A stretch of 64,000 bases of DNA from Bacteroidota bacterium (lineage in GTDB: Bacteria > Bacteroidota > Bacteroidia > Flavobacteriales_E > Vicingaceae). Below the pieces are notes generated by a model. It was given only the letters and a program-made list of their open reading frames with translations. It was not told the origin of the DNA and searched no databases. Below are positions 33,974 to 43,664 of the stretch, one piece after another. Location of the stretch: positions 124,001 through 188,000 of the forward strand of contig JABFGJ010000003.1 of NCBI GenBank assembly GCA_013112545.1, given 5' to 3'. The position numbers and the translations under genes were made by a program. The number at the start of each line of letters is the position of its first letter. The first letter of the stretch is position 1.

Positions 33974-36900
33974 ATGAGAATATTAGGGTTATTTTTTGCC
34001 TTATGCCTTATGGCAAAAACCGCCTATTCCCAAAATATTGGAGACACCATTGTGGTTCAAGGCTTTGAATACAAAAGCTCTACTCGAGATACGATAATTT
34101 CTTTTCCTACAAACCCAGCTATACGCTTTGAAAAGGTAATTATGAGATATGCCATGCGTTGCAAAAATGCACTGGTTTCCACTGGTTCTAATCGCAATTT
34201 AGGCTGTGGAGAATGGGATTATTCTTGTAACACTTATGTTGAAAATCCATCTATGGCAGATTCCATCATCAGTACTGTTAATCGATATCAAATAACACCA
34301 AATACCAACACGACTGGAATGTATAGTACGGTACCAACTTGGACAGCTCAACAAACTATACAAAATAGAGTGCTTTTAAATTCAATAATTACTGAAGATA
34401 CTGCATCCATTGGATTGTCGGCTAACACAGATACATCGTTTATAAATAGTAGAGCAGGAGGTGGAAAATCTTATGTTTTATATACAGCTGCCGAGTTATT
34501 AGCTGCTGGTTTAACCGCTGGCAATATCGATGCAATAAGCCTAAATTCTAACGCTTCAAATGTGCTTATTAAAAAATTTAGATTGAGTTTAAAACAAACT
34601 ACTTTAACAAACTTAGATCAAATAGATACCTCAATCTTTAATCATTTTCAAGAAGTTTATTTTCATGATTATAACTTCACAAATGGTTGGAATAGAATTC
34701 AATTTCATAATTCGTTTAATTGGGATGGGAGCTCTAATTTGATAATTGAAACAAATTACAAGGGCAATTCTAATAATAACCCATTAATATTGAGTAGCAC
34801 AGCTGGAATAAATACCATTACTTCATCTAATGATTTTGCATTGAATTTATTTCCAAACAACTATGTAGAAGCAAATAGTTATCAAGGAATTTCTGGAAAT
34901 AATGACAGAACTGTAACTGCGTGGATTAAAACTACTGGTTCAGGTGAAATAACTACTTGGGGAACAAATAACTCCACAGAAAAACAATCTTTTTGGGTTA
35001 ACGGCTCTGGAAAATTACGCTTAGAAATTAACGGTGCTTATGCCGTTGGAACTAAAGTAGTAAACGATGGTCAATGGCATCATGTAGGCTTTACTTTTTC
35101 TGGTTATAATATGTATAATGTCAAGTTTTATGTGGATGGTAAATGGGATTATAGCAGTTCGGTAAGCACCAAAGCAATGAACACACAACTGTCTTATCCT
35201 TTTCAAATTTCAAAAGGATTTCACAACCGTTATTTTAGTGGGCAAATGGACGATATTCGAGTATGGGACACTGCATTAAGCCAAACTGATATTAAACATT
35301 GGATGCATAGAAAACTATTTGCTAGCCATATAAATACAAGTAATGTACATCCTCAAATCTCACATTTAGATTTAGCTTACGAAATAAAAAATACCAATGC
35401 ATTAATTGAAGATATATCGACAAATTCAAATGACGCCTTATTTAATGTTGCGCCTAGTTTTAAATCATTTGAAGGAGTAGAGATATTCAAAAATTTTGAG
35501 TCAAATACTATGCGGCCTAATATCCGATTTATGCAAGGAACATATAATTTAACCATTAGCGCAGATACTTTATTGGACACAACTATTAATAGCCCATATA
35601 CTGTAATTGAGAATACGATTTACCCAAGACCTGGAACAACTAGTTCGGATAGTATTGGCAGCACATTGAGTAATTATTATGATCAGTACAATATCATTTT
35701 AGATGTAAACGGAAATCAGATTAGCCAAGCACTTTCTTCATCAGTTGTGAGCCTTCAAAACTTAGTTTTAGATTATTATCAAAGAAATCCTTCTAATGTA
35801 GAGATTATGTCATTTGTAACGCCTTATGGTATTGGTTTAGATTTAGGTGTTGATGGTAAAGCATGGTATTTTGATGTGACGGATTACTTGCCAGTTTTAC
35901 AAGGCAATCGTAGGTTGAGTATGACTAGAGGTGGGCAATGGCAAGAAGAGATGGACATTCAGTTTTTATTTATAGTAGGAACACCTCCTGCCGATGTAAA
36001 ACGTTTTCAGCAAATCTGGAAAGTTGATTCTAGAAACTATACTGACATTATAGCTAATAAATATTTTGCCCCAAGAAGTGTTCCTATAGATACTTCTGCG
36101 AGAATATTCAAAGTAAGATCGGCAATTACTGGACATGGTCAGCAAGGAGAGTTTATAGCAAGAAACCATTATATTGATATTAATAATGGCGCAAAAATTT
36201 ACAATAGAGCTGTTTGGAAAACTTGCTCAAAAAATCCTGTTTATCCACAAGGAGGAACTTGGATTTATGACCGAGCAGGTTGGTGTCCTGGAATGGCAAC
36301 AGATGTGGCAGAATACGATATTAGCAATTTTGTAAGTGGAGACAGTGTATTAATAGAATATGGAGTGTCAACTGCGAGTGGAGATTCGAGATATATTGTC
36401 AGCAATCAGCTGGTCAGTTATGGCAATCCAAATTTTACAAGCGATGCTAGAATAATAGAGATTAGTCGCCCAACAAATGATACGGAATTTGGCAGAAGAA
36501 ATCCTTCTTGCTATAACCCAATTGTGAGAATCCAGAATACTGGTTCTAATTTAATGACAGCTGCGAGCATTCAGATACAAGTTAATGGTGGTGCTCCAAT
36601 TACACACAATTGGACTGGTAGTTTAAATTTTATGGAATCCACTACAGTTTTAATTCCTGTTAGTCAGGCATTTTGGTCAACAGCTAGCGTAGGTTTAAAT
36701 ACTTTTAAAGCAACTATAATGAGTGTAAATGGTGGAGCAGACCAATATGCTTTTAACAATAGCATGCAAAGCAATTTTGAGATGCCAGATGATTTACCAT
36801 CCAGATTTTCAATTATCTTTAAAACTAATTTAGTGAATGAAACAAGTTATACTTTAAAAGATGAAAGTGGTACTTTACTTTTTCAGAAAAGTAACTTAGC

Positions 36901-37372
36901 TACCAATCACACTTATGTAGATACCTTTTTATATGCACCAGGTTGCTACCGATTAGATGTACTTGATGCAGGAAATGATGGCTTATCATTTTTTGCAAAT
37001 AATTCTGGAACTGGATACTTTAGAATTGCTGATGCAAATGGAACTATTCTCAAAAACTTCAATCCAGATTTTGGCGCAGGAATAGAGTACTATTTTACAG
37101 TAGGTAATACAACTGGCTTGAATGAACTTCATGAAGATATTGATTTAACCTTGTATCCTAATCCAACAAACAATGTAATATACTTAAAGTCAAGCCTTAA
37201 TATTACTTCATGGGAATTAACAAATAACCTTGGGCAAGCAGTTTTAAATGGTATCTTTGCAAATTCAAAAAACATCCATTCAATAGATGTTAACTCCGTT
37301 GAAACTGGAGTGTATTACCTAAAAATAGTTACAGAGAATAAAACAATAATTAAAAAAATCATAAAACAATAA
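33974..37372 (+). CDS. Secreted PNGase F-related protein with LamG insertion and T9SS type A sorting domain
   Basis: An 1132-residue secreted protein with a signal peptide at about 1-19 (ending AYSQ). Residues 78-82 read CGEWD, matching the CDEWD of PNGase F whose Asp is the main catalytic residue (D82 here). An insertion follows with a LamG/concanavalin-like domain at about 292-440. The PNGase F N-domain resumes at TPYGIG (about 616) and runs to FLFIVGTPP. The C-domain has ITGHGQQGEF (E726, equivalent to PNGase F E206) and the very well conserved DRAGWCPGMA (766-775). The last 75 residues form a type A sorting domain (LYPNPTNN, ending TIIKKIIKQ). It may deglycosylate N-glycoproteins or glycoamidated peptides, but PNGase F E118 appears replaced by Gly. 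It leads an operon with the SPFH gene. Confidence 0.82.
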   Translation: MRILGLFFALCLMAKTAYSQNIGDTIVVQGFEYKSSTRDTIISFPTNPAIRFEKVIMRYAMRCKNALVSTGSNRNLGCGEWDYSCNTYVENPSMADSIISTVNRYQITPNTNTTGMYSTVPTWTAQQTIQNRVLLNSIITEDTASIGLSANTDTSFINSRAGGGKSYVLYTAAELLAAGLTAGNIDAISLNSNASNVLIKKFRLSLKQTTLTNLDQIDTSIFNHFQEVYFHDYNFTNGWNRIQFHNSFNWDGSSNLIIETNYKGNSNNNPLILSSTAGINTITSSNDFALNLFPNNYVEANSYQGISGNNDRTVTAWIKTTGSGEITTWGTNNSTEKQSFWVNGSGKLRLEINGAYAVGTKVVNDGQWHHVGFTFSGYNMYNVKFYVDGKWDYSSSVSTKAMNTQLSYPFQISKGFHNRYFSGQMDDIRVWDTALSQTDIKHWMHRKLFASHINTSNVHPQISHLDLAYEIKNTNALIEDISTNSNDALFNVAPSFKSFEGVEIFKNFESNTMRPNIRFMQGTYNLTISADTLLDTTINSPYTVIENTIYPRPGTTSSDSIGSTLSNYYDQYNIILDVNGNQISQALSSSVVSLQNLVLDYYQRNPSNVEIMSFVTPYGIGLDLGVDGKAWYFDVTDYLPVLQGNRRLSMTRGGQWQEEMDIQFLFIVGTPPADVKRFQQIWKVDSRNYTDIIANKYFAPRSVPIDTSARIFKVRSAITGHGQQGEFIARNHYIDINNGAKIYNRAVWKTCSKNPVYPQGGTWIYDRAGWCPGMATDVAEYDISNFVSGDSVLIEYGVSTASGDSRYIVSNQLVSYGNPNFTSDARIIEISRPTNDTEFGRRNPSCYNPIVRIQNTGSNLMTAASIQIQVNGGAPITHNWTGSLNFMESTTVLIPVSQAFWSTASVGLNTFKATIMSVNGGADQYAFNNSMQSNFEMPDDLPSRFSIIFKTNLVNETSYTLKDESGTLLFQKSNLATNHTYVDTFLYAPGCYRLDVLDAGNDGLSFFANNSGTGYFRIADANGTILKNFNPDFGAGIEYYFTVGNTTGLNELHEDIDLTLYPNPTNNVIYLKSSLNITSWELTNNLGQAVLNGIFANSKNIHSIDVNSVETGVYYLKIVTENKTIIKKIIKQ

Positions 37373-37375
37373 ACT

Positions 37376-38215
37376 ATGAGTCAGTTCGAACAACCGTCAA
37401 TAGATCCTTCAAAGCTAAAACCTTATATATTTATAGGAGTAGCAATCGTTATTTTATTAATCTTCTTTTCCAAAACATTTGTAATTCTTCAACCTACAGA
37501 AAGAGCCGTAATCTTTAAAAAATATACTTCTGGATTAGATGTAGATGATGTAAAAGGAGAAGGATTAAACATTGTTGCACCGTGGAATGATGTAATTATT
37601 TTCCAAATTCAAGAGCAGCAAGTAGAGGAAACGATGGACGTTTTATCTAAAGATGGTTTATCAATTAGTTTAGATGTTTCATTGCGTTTTAGACCAGAGC
37701 CTGAGCAAATTGGATATTTATATCGAAAGTTTAGAACAGGTTATATCGAGAGTTTAATTCGCCCTGAGCTTAGATCTGCAGTTCGACAAATTATTGGTCA
37801 ATATACACCAGAAGAACTTTATGCTACTAAAAGACAGGAAATAGAAACGAAGATTGAGATGAAGACTAGAGAAATCTTAGAAACAAATAATATTCAGTTG
37901 AAAGCATTGTTATTTCGTTCTATAAAACTGCCTTTAACTATTAAGAACTCGATAGAAGCTAAGTTAGCAGCTGATCAAGAAGCTCAGAAATATACCTACC
38001 TTATTGAAAAGGAAAAGAAAGAAGCAGAGCGTAGAAAAATTGATGCAGAAGGTAAAGCAGAAGCCAATAAAATTTTGAGCGCGAGTATTACCGATAATAT
38101 TTTGAGAGAAAAAGGAATTTCAGCTACAGAAGAATTAGCAAAATCGAGCAATTCTAAAATCATTGTGATTGGAGGAGGTGGAGATGGATTGCCGATTATT
38201 CTTAATGGCAACTAA
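37376..38215 (+). CDS. SPFH/prohibitin-family membrane protein
   Basis: A 279-residue protein with one N-terminal membrane helix (about 15-34, YIFIGVAIVILLIFFSKTF) and a prohibitin/band-7 domain (QPTERAVIFKKYTSG, LSISLDVSLRFRPEPEQIGYLYRKF). A long coiled-coil runs from about 155 to 250 (KREIETKIEMKTREILE, EKEKKEAERRKIDAEGKAEANK). SPFH proteins assemble into large membrane cages that hold or protect other membrane proteins such as FtsH. It starts three bases after the PNGase F-like gene and ends five bases before the OmpA gene. The C-terminus is glycine-rich (IGGGGDG). Confidence 0.87.
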   Translation: MSQFEQPSIDPSKLKPYIFIGVAIVILLIFFSKTFVILQPTERAVIFKKYTSGLDVDDVKGEGLNIVAPWNDVIIFQIQEQQVEETMDVLSKDGLSISLDVSLRFRPEPEQIGYLYRKFRTGYIESLIRPELRSAVRQIIGQYTPEELYATKRQEIETKIEMKTREILETNNIQLKALLFRSIKLPLTIKNSIEAKLAADQEAQKYTYLIEKEKKEAERRKIDAEGKAEANKILSASITDNILREKGISATEELAKSSNSKIIVIGGGGDGLPIILNGN

Positions 38216-38220
38216 ACTTT

Positions 38221-39462
38221 ATGTTCCGCTTTACGTTTATAATTTTGTCCTTTTGTGTTTTTTTTAATGCAAAAGGACAATTAATGATAGACACATCCTA
38301 TAGCCCTTATGAATTGGTTTCAAAGGTTTTACTAGGAGATAAAAGTGATTTGTTTATTGAAAATGTTCAATTTACTGGTAAGAAATTTTCAATAGCAAAA
38401 TTTAAGAATCCATATCCAACAGAATTAATTGATGAAGGCATTATTTTATCTACGGGTAATACTTTTGATGCAAGAGGACCAAATCAAGCTGTAAATACTG
38501 GGGTTCGATCTTATGGTGGAGGCGATCAAGATTTACAAGCAATTGCTACAGGAGTAGTTACAGATGCTGCAGTTTTAGAATTTGACTTACTTGCTTTACG
38601 CGATAGTATTGCGTTTGAATATGTTTTTGCCTCTGAAGAGTACCCAGAATATGTGGACAAAGGAGTAAATGATATTTTTGGTTTTTTTATCAAAGAAATA
38701 GGTGGTAGAGGAATTCGACCATTGAACATAGCCCGTCTGCCCAATCAACAAACCGTTGTAAGTATAGATAATGTTAATCATCGGGTAAATGAAGAGTACT
38801 TCTTACGGTCAGATTTTTTAGAAGCTCATACTGTTGAATTTTGGGAAAAAAACAGAAGCTTAATGATACGAGCACAAGTTTTTGAATTTGACGGTTTTAC
38901 AACGCTGTTAAAAGCTACGATGCTATTGAGTAAGGGAAAAAAATACCATCTAAAAATAGCCATAGCCGATGTAGGAGATCGTTTTTATGATTCAGCAGTT
39001 TTTTTAAAGGCCAAATCCATGAAAGCGGCAGGTAATCGAATTCCTCAAGCCGATTCAATTGTAGCTGATTACATAGCGACTTCTGTTCCTGAAATTGAAA
39101 ATTTAACAAGTCCTTCAAGTGGCAGTATCAACTTTTCGATGATGTTACATTTTAATAACAATGAAGCTAAAATCCTTGAGGATTCTTTTGTTGAATTGAA
39201 GAATTTAGTCAAACTACTTGAAAGCCACAATGACTTACAATTAGAAATTATCGGACATACGGATAATGTCGGTAGTCAAGAAGCCAATCAAGAATTGTCG
39301 GAGAAAAGGGCAGAAGCTGTAAAAAATTATTTGCTTTTAAATAATATTGAACCAAATAGAATTCGTGCATCGGGACGCGGAGAATCACTGCCTATTGCCA
39401 ATAATGAATTGGAAGATGGACGCTTTAAAAATAGGCGTGTAGCTTTTGAGTTGAAGTATTAA
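38221..39462 (+). CDS. Choice-of-anchor L domain protein with C-terminal OmpA domain
   Basis: A 413-residue exported protein with a signal peptide of about 19 residues ending AKGQ. Residues about 25-260 are a choice-of-anchor L domain: GIILSTGNTFDARGPN, AAVLEFDLLALRDSIAFEYV, FASEEYPEY and NDIFGFFI. This domain is seen in Bacteroidota surface proteins with varied anchors. Residues about 300-413 form an OmpA peptidoglycan-binding domain (EIIGHTDNVGS, LSEKRAEAVKNYLL, GRGESLP, NRRVAFEL). The combination suggests a surface or periplasmic domain tethered to peptidoglycan instead of a T9SS or lipid anchor. It is the third gene of the PNGase F-SPFH unit. Confidence 0.85.
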   Translation: MFRFTFIILSFCVFFNAKGQLMIDTSYSPYELVSKVLLGDKSDLFIENVQFTGKKFSIAKFKNPYPTELIDEGIILSTGNTFDARGPNQAVNTGVRSYGGGDQDLQAIATGVVTDAAVLEFDLLALRDSIAFEYVFASEEYPEYVDKGVNDIFGFFIKEIGGRGIRPLNIARLPNQQTVVSIDNVNHRVNEEYFLRSDFLEAHTVEFWEKNRSLMIRAQVFEFDGFTTLLKATMLLSKGKKYHLKIAIADVGDRFYDSAVFLKAKSMKAAGNRIPQADSIVADYIATSVPEIENLTSPSSGSINFSMMLHFNNNEAKILEDSFVELKNLVKLLESHNDLQLEIIGHTDNVGSQEANQELSEKRAEAVKNYLLLNNIEPNRIRASGRGESLPIANNELEDGRFKNRRVAFELKY

Positions 39463-39587
39463 GTTTAACTTTTTAGTAAACCCAAATAGTTTGGTTTTAA
39501 AATCTCAGCTTTCGTATATTTATTTGTTGGAATCTAGATTTTAAGCGAAAATTAAAAGAGTAAGCCTAAATTAGAAAAGGAATTAAA

Positions 39588-40667
39588 TTGAATTCATCGA
39601 TTAATAAAAACAAGTTTATACAACTATTACTGGCAATGTTCTTTTTTGTTACTTCATGTGAAGGACAATCTAAGGAATATAATAAAGAAACAAACACAAG
39701 TTTTCAGGATAATATCAAGGAAAAGCCATTGAGTTATAAAGACCCATTATTCTTTATTGACGGGCAATTGTGTCAGCATTTGCGCAAAATATTTCAAGAC
39801 AGCAAAGGTAAGCTTTGGTTTGGCACTAATGTGTATGACCTTATGCTTTACAATGGAGATTCTTTAGTTTTTATTACAAAAAATGACGGCTTTAGCGGTG
39901 GTAGAGTTACAGGTATAGTAGAAGATGATGAAGGTAATATTTGGTTTGCAACAGGCTTTGGGTTAAATAAGTATGATGGAAAGTCATTTACCTTTTTTGG
40001 CCTTGCGGATGGATTGCTAAATGCTGAAATCTGGAGTTTGATTATAGATTCTAAAGGAATATTTTGGATTGGACACAATGAGGGTTTGACTAGGTTCGAT
40101 GGTAAGGAATTTAAAAACATCTCAATTCCAAAGCCTCAAGTGAAAGAACCAAATACGGTTTATGCTGCAAATAGAATTACTGGTATTGTAGAAGACAAGG
40201 AAGGCAACATCTGGTTGGGTACAGATGGTTTTGGAATATGTAAATATGATGGTAAAAATTTCACTCATTATACAAGTGAAAATGGTTTAGCAGACAATTC
40301 AATTTATGAACTCAAAATGGATACTAAAGGCCATTTATGGATTGGTACATTTTGGGGCGGACTTAGTGTATTTGATGGAGAAAAATTCAATAATTACACG
40401 AAAGATGGTATTGTCGAGGGTGTTGAGGTTTGTGCTTTTTTTGAAGATAACAATGGTGATCTTTGGTTTGGAGTTGAGAACAATGGAGTATATAAATACG
40501 ATGGCCACAATTTCACTCATTTCTATAAAGAATCGGGATTGAATGGCTCTATATTAAGTATTTATAAAGACAAAGAAAACCGTTTCTGGTTTGGAGGTTG
40601 GGGTGGACTTTTTCGCTTTGATGGCAACACCTTCACAAGTGTAAGTAAAGATGGGCCATGGGAATAA
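39588..40667 (+). CDS. Two-component-regulator-propeller lipoprotein, seven blades, TTG start
   Basis: A 359-residue protein starting at TTG 39588. An in-frame TAG lies 13 bases upstream, and the first ATG would remove part of the signal. The lipoprotein signal ends VTSC. Seven repeats follow with the signature D-x-x-G-x-x-W-F/I-G-T: KLWFGTN, NIWFATG, FWIGHN, NIWLGTD, LWIGTF, LWFGVE and FWFGGW. They make a complete seven-bladed beta-propeller like the periplasmic sensor half of hybrid two-component systems. No kinase or transcription domain is attached, so this is an isolated ligand-sensing or binding propeller held in the envelope. Its ligand is unknown. Confidence 0.82.
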   Translation: MNSSINKNKFIQLLLAMFFFVTSCEGQSKEYNKETNTSFQDNIKEKPLSYKDPLFFIDGQLCQHLRKIFQDSKGKLWFGTNVYDLMLYNGDSLVFITKNDGFSGGRVTGIVEDDEGNIWFATGFGLNKYDGKSFTFFGLADGLLNAEIWSLIIDSKGIFWIGHNEGLTRFDGKEFKNISIPKPQVKEPNTVYAANRITGIVEDKEGNIWLGTDGFGICKYDGKNFTHYTSENGLADNSIYELKMDTKGHLWIGTFWGGLSVFDGEKFNNYTKDGIVEGVEVCAFFEDNNGDLWFGVENNGVYKYDGHNFTHFYKESGLNGSILSIYKDKENRFWFGGWGGLFRFDGNTFTSVSKDGPWE

Positions 40668-40771
40668 GAAATGAATCTAGATTTCTGCCAAAATAATTAG
40701 CTAACAATTAAATAGCTAACTTTACTAGATATCTACCAATTAAAATCTTTTTTGAATTAAACCTTAATATC

Positions 40772-41068
40772 ATGTCAAAAGTAAGTTCACCGGCAGTAAA
40801 GCTCATAGAAGAGGGAGATGAGCTAATCGTTAAACAAATGAAAGCTGATGCTGGTCAGCTATTGCCAAAACATAAAGCCTCTGATGAATCGGTAATTGTA
40901 ATTTGTGAGGGTAAATGCATCATGAAATTTCCCGAGACAGAGCATTTATTAGAAGAAGGGGAAAGTATAATTATTCCAACAAATGTTTGGCATCAAATTC
41001 TAGTCAAGCAAGAATTTAGAGCTCTACACATCATGCCAAAAGGCATACAATTTGAATTTACAAATTGA
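40772..41068 (+). CDS. Small cupin-domain protein
   Basis: A 98-residue single-domain cupin. Motif 1 is degenerate (LLPKHKASDESVIVICEGKC) and motif 2 is LEEGESIIIPTNVWHQIL, keeping the G-P-x-x-x-x-H pattern. A lone metal histidine pair (H44 region and H80 region) might bind metal, but the canonical E and second H of motif 1 are not clear. It may be a binding protein or a non-enzymatic sensor. It stands alone between the propeller and SDR genes. Confidence 0.75.
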   Translation: MSKVSSPAVKLIEEGDELIVKQMKADAGQLLPKHKASDESVIVICEGKCIMKFPETEHLLEEGESIIIPTNVWHQILVKQEFRALHIMPKGIQFEFTN

Positions 41069-41283
41069 GTTAATTAATAATTTTTTTGAAGTCTTGCTAA
41101 TTGCTAATTTCATTTGGCAAGAACCATGGTTAAGCACATTTTTATTGCTTTAAACTCAAGATTTTATTTGTAAAATACTATAAAATATAAGTGCTGCTAT
41201 AATATAAAACCACAGTTTACATTTAAAATTATGTTTAGTTTTAATAGTGTATAATACTAGCTGTTTAAATTGCATAATCGAAA

Positions 41284-42732
41284 ATGAGAATCTTACTTAC
41301 AGGTGCATCTGGTTATATTGGTAAACGGCTTTTATCTGTATTGGTTGATAAGGGGCATGAAGTCATTTGTTGTGTGAGAGATGTTGATCGATTTACTCCT
41401 CCAAATTCGTTAAAATCAAAAATTAAAATTGTTGAAGTTGACTTATTAGACGAAGTTTCTTTAGAAAATATCCCAAAAGATATAGATGGTGCTTTTTACT
41501 TAGTTCACTCTATGACAACTTCATCTGATTATAGGTTATTAGAATTAGAATCAGCTAAGAATTTTAGAAATGCGATTAGTAAAACGAATGTGCAACATGT
41601 TGTTTACCTCAGTGGAATAGTCAATGAATCCAACTTGTCTGAACATTTAGCTTCTAGAAAAAATGTCGAGTTAGAATTGAGTCTGGGGAACTATAATTTT
41701 ACTGCATTAAGGGCTGGTATTATTATTGGCTCGGGAAGCGCTTCATTTGAAATTATGAGAGATTTAATTGAGAAAATCCCTATAATGATTACACCTAAAT
41801 GGCTCAATACCAAATGCCAACCAATAGGTATTTCTGATGTGATTATGTTCCTTTCTGAAACCATTTTTAATCCAAAGACATTGAATAAAAATTTTGATAT
41901 CGGAGGTTTAGATATTTTATCTTACAAGGAAATGCTTATAGAATTAGGGCGAAAAAGAAATCTAAAACGCTACATCTATACTGTTCCAGTAATGACTCCA
42001 AAGCTCTCTACTTACTTGTTGTATTTTGTAACTTCTACATCTTATAAACTAGCAGTTGCTCTTGTGAATAGTATGAAAATAGAAGTGATATGCAGAGATA
42101 ATGAAATCAACAGCATCTTGGGAATTGAGCCAATAAGCTACAGGGAGGCTTTAGATAGAGCTTTTAGTAAGATAGAGCGAAATGAAGTTGTTTCTAGTTG
42201 GAAGGATGCCTTTGTCAGCAGTGGCTTCAATTCTTATATTTCTGATTTTATAAACGTACCGACTTATGGTTGCTTCCATGATATAAGGGAAGAAACAGTT
42301 ACTAATCGAGAGGAATGTATTGAAAAGATTTGGAGCATCGGCGGTGAAAATGGCTGGTATTATGGGAACTGGCTATGGCGATTTAGAGGATTTATTGATA
42401 AATTCAATGGTGGGGTTGGATTGAGAAGAGGGCGAACTTCTGAGAATTCTTTAAATGCCGGAGATGCATTGGATTTTTGGAGGGTATTGTATGCAGATAA
42501 AAATGAAGGGCGTTTACTTTTATTTGCCGAAATGAAATTGCCAGGTGAAGCTTGGTTAGAATTCAGAATAGTAGATGATAAATTAATACAAACAGCCACT
42601 TTTAGACCATTAGGTTTGAAAGGAAGATTGTATTGGTATTCTGTTTTGGTTTTTCATGGATTTATTTTCAAAGGCATGATACAGTATTTAACTCAGGTCA
42701 ATAACATTCAAACCGGAACAACAAAACCATAA
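41284..42732 (+). CDS. SDR-family NAD(P)-binding protein with DUF2867 domain
   Basis: A 482-residue two-domain protein. The N-terminal atypical SDR domain (about 1-300) opens with TGASGYIGKRL (6-16) and DIDGAFYLVHSM, as in NAD(P)H-binding YwnB/NmrA-like proteins. The C-terminal part (about 330-475) is DUF2867-like (IRVWSIGGENGWYYGNWLW-type region, GDALDFWRVL, EMKLPGEAWLEF, FRPLGLKGRLYWY). These fused proteins are widespread, cytoplasmic and possibly membrane associated, with unknown substrates. The closing hydrophobic helix (WYSVLVFHGFIFKGM) suggests lipid or membrane contact. It is transcribed alone. Confidence 0.82.
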   Translation: MRILLTGASGYIGKRLLSVLVDKGHEVICCVRDVDRFTPPNSLKSKIKIVEVDLLDEVSLENIPKDIDGAFYLVHSMTTSSDYRLLELESAKNFRNAISKTNVQHVVYLSGIVNESNLSEHLASRKNVELELSLGNYNFTALRAGIIIGSGSASFEIMRDLIEKIPIMITPKWLNTKCQPIGISDVIMFLSETIFNPKTLNKNFDIGGLDILSYKEMLIELGRKRNLKRYIYTVPVMTPKLSTYLLYFVTSTSYKLAVALVNSMKIEVICRDNEINSILGIEPISYREALDRAFSKIERNEVVSSWKDAFVSSGFNSYISDFINVPTYGCFHDIREETVTNREECIEKIWSIGGENGWYYGNWLWRFRGFIDKFNGGVGLRRGRTSENSLNAGDALDFWRVLYADKNEGRLLLFAEMKLPGEAWLEFRIVDDKLIQTATFRPLGLKGRLYWYSVLVFHGFIFKGMIQYLTQVNNIQTGTTKP

Positions 42733-42859
42733 TTCCTAAACTAGTTGTTCAACTAAAATTAGCTTACTAGCTGATTGGCTAATCCAAAATAAATAATCCT
42801 ATTGATTAGAATCAACTGAATACTTGACAGTGCTCAAGTTTAAACAATTGTATCTCAAC

Positions 42860-42867
42860 TATTTTTG
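42860..42867 (+). promoter_or_regulatory. Candidate -7 box of the porin gene
   Basis: TATTTTTG fits TAnnTTTG, followed by CG and a 25-base leader to the ATG at 42893. A TTT lies 18 bases upstream as a weak -33. Confidence 0.45.
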
Positions 42868-42892
42868 CGATATAATCCTATAAAACAATAAA

Positions 42893-43543
42893 ATGAAACT
42901 CAAAAAAGCAATTGCATTAATTACAATCATTGGAAGTTTAATTCCATTAAGTATAAAAGCACAAGAAAGTAAAGTAGGAGTAAAAGGGGGATTGAATTTT
43001 TCAAACTTTTACAACAAGGAAGTTGATGACCAAGATATAAGAACTGGTATTCAAGCTGGTTTGTTTTTCAAAGCTGCATTAACAGATTTTGTATCTATAC
43101 AGCCTGAATTAATATATACCAATAAAGGTTCTACAACCAAGTACGATAACTTTATTACAGGTGAAGGAGAGTTATCTCAAAAGCTTGATTATATAGAGCT
43201 TCCAGTTCTATTGCTTGTTAATTTGAACGAAAACTTAAACATTCACGCTGGACCATATTTTGCTTATTTATTAAAAGCAAGTATTGATAACAAGTCTGAG
43301 AATTCGAATTTTAATTTTGTAGAAGACTTAAATGAAGGTGATTTCGAGCGAGTGGATTATGGGCTTTCAGTAGGTGTAGGGTTTGAATTTGAAGTCCTGA
43401 ATTTTGGTTTGCGTTATGATTATGGATTGAAAGAGATTGGCAAGGATCAGCGATTCACAACAAATGGAAGCGAATATTCTTCTAATGCCTTTAAGAATTC
43501 AAGAAATTCGACTTTCTCGGTTTATTTAGGTCTTGGTTTCTAA
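42893..43543 (+). CDS. PorT-family outer-membrane beta-barrel protein
   Basis: A 216-residue protein with a signal peptide (about 1-23, ending IKAQ). The mature part shows strand pairs typical of OMP_b-brl_2/PorT-like porins: VGVKGGLNFSNFYN, TGIQAGLFFKAAL, FVSIQPELIYTNKG, DYIELPVLLLVNLNENLNIHAGPYFAYLLKA, and the closing strand FSVYLGLGF with terminal Phe. It should form an eight-stranded barrel in the outer membrane. Its cargo is unknown. Confidence 0.82.
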   Translation: MKLKKAIALITIIGSLIPLSIKAQESKVGVKGGLNFSNFYNKEVDDQDIRTGIQAGLFFKAALTDFVSIQPELIYTNKGSTTKYDNFITGEGELSQKLDYIELPVLLLVNLNENLNIHAGPYFAYLLKASIDNKSENSNFNFVEDLNEGDFERVDYGLSVGVGFEFEVLNFGLRYDYGLKEIGKDQRFTTNGSEYSSNAFKNSRNSTFSVYLGLGF

Positions 43544-43664
43544 ACTGAATCAGTTTGATTTTTAAATGTTAAAGAATCCATAGTACTTATGAATTGAATA
43601 TACCATTCATCAATTCAAATACATTTTATTTTACTACTTATACAAATTGCCATAATTTCGCAAG

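Noticed and set aside
41097-41125. Possible hairpin CTTGC...GCAAG after the cupin gene
   Set aside because: Six-base stem with a 19-base loop and no U run; not a convincing terminator.
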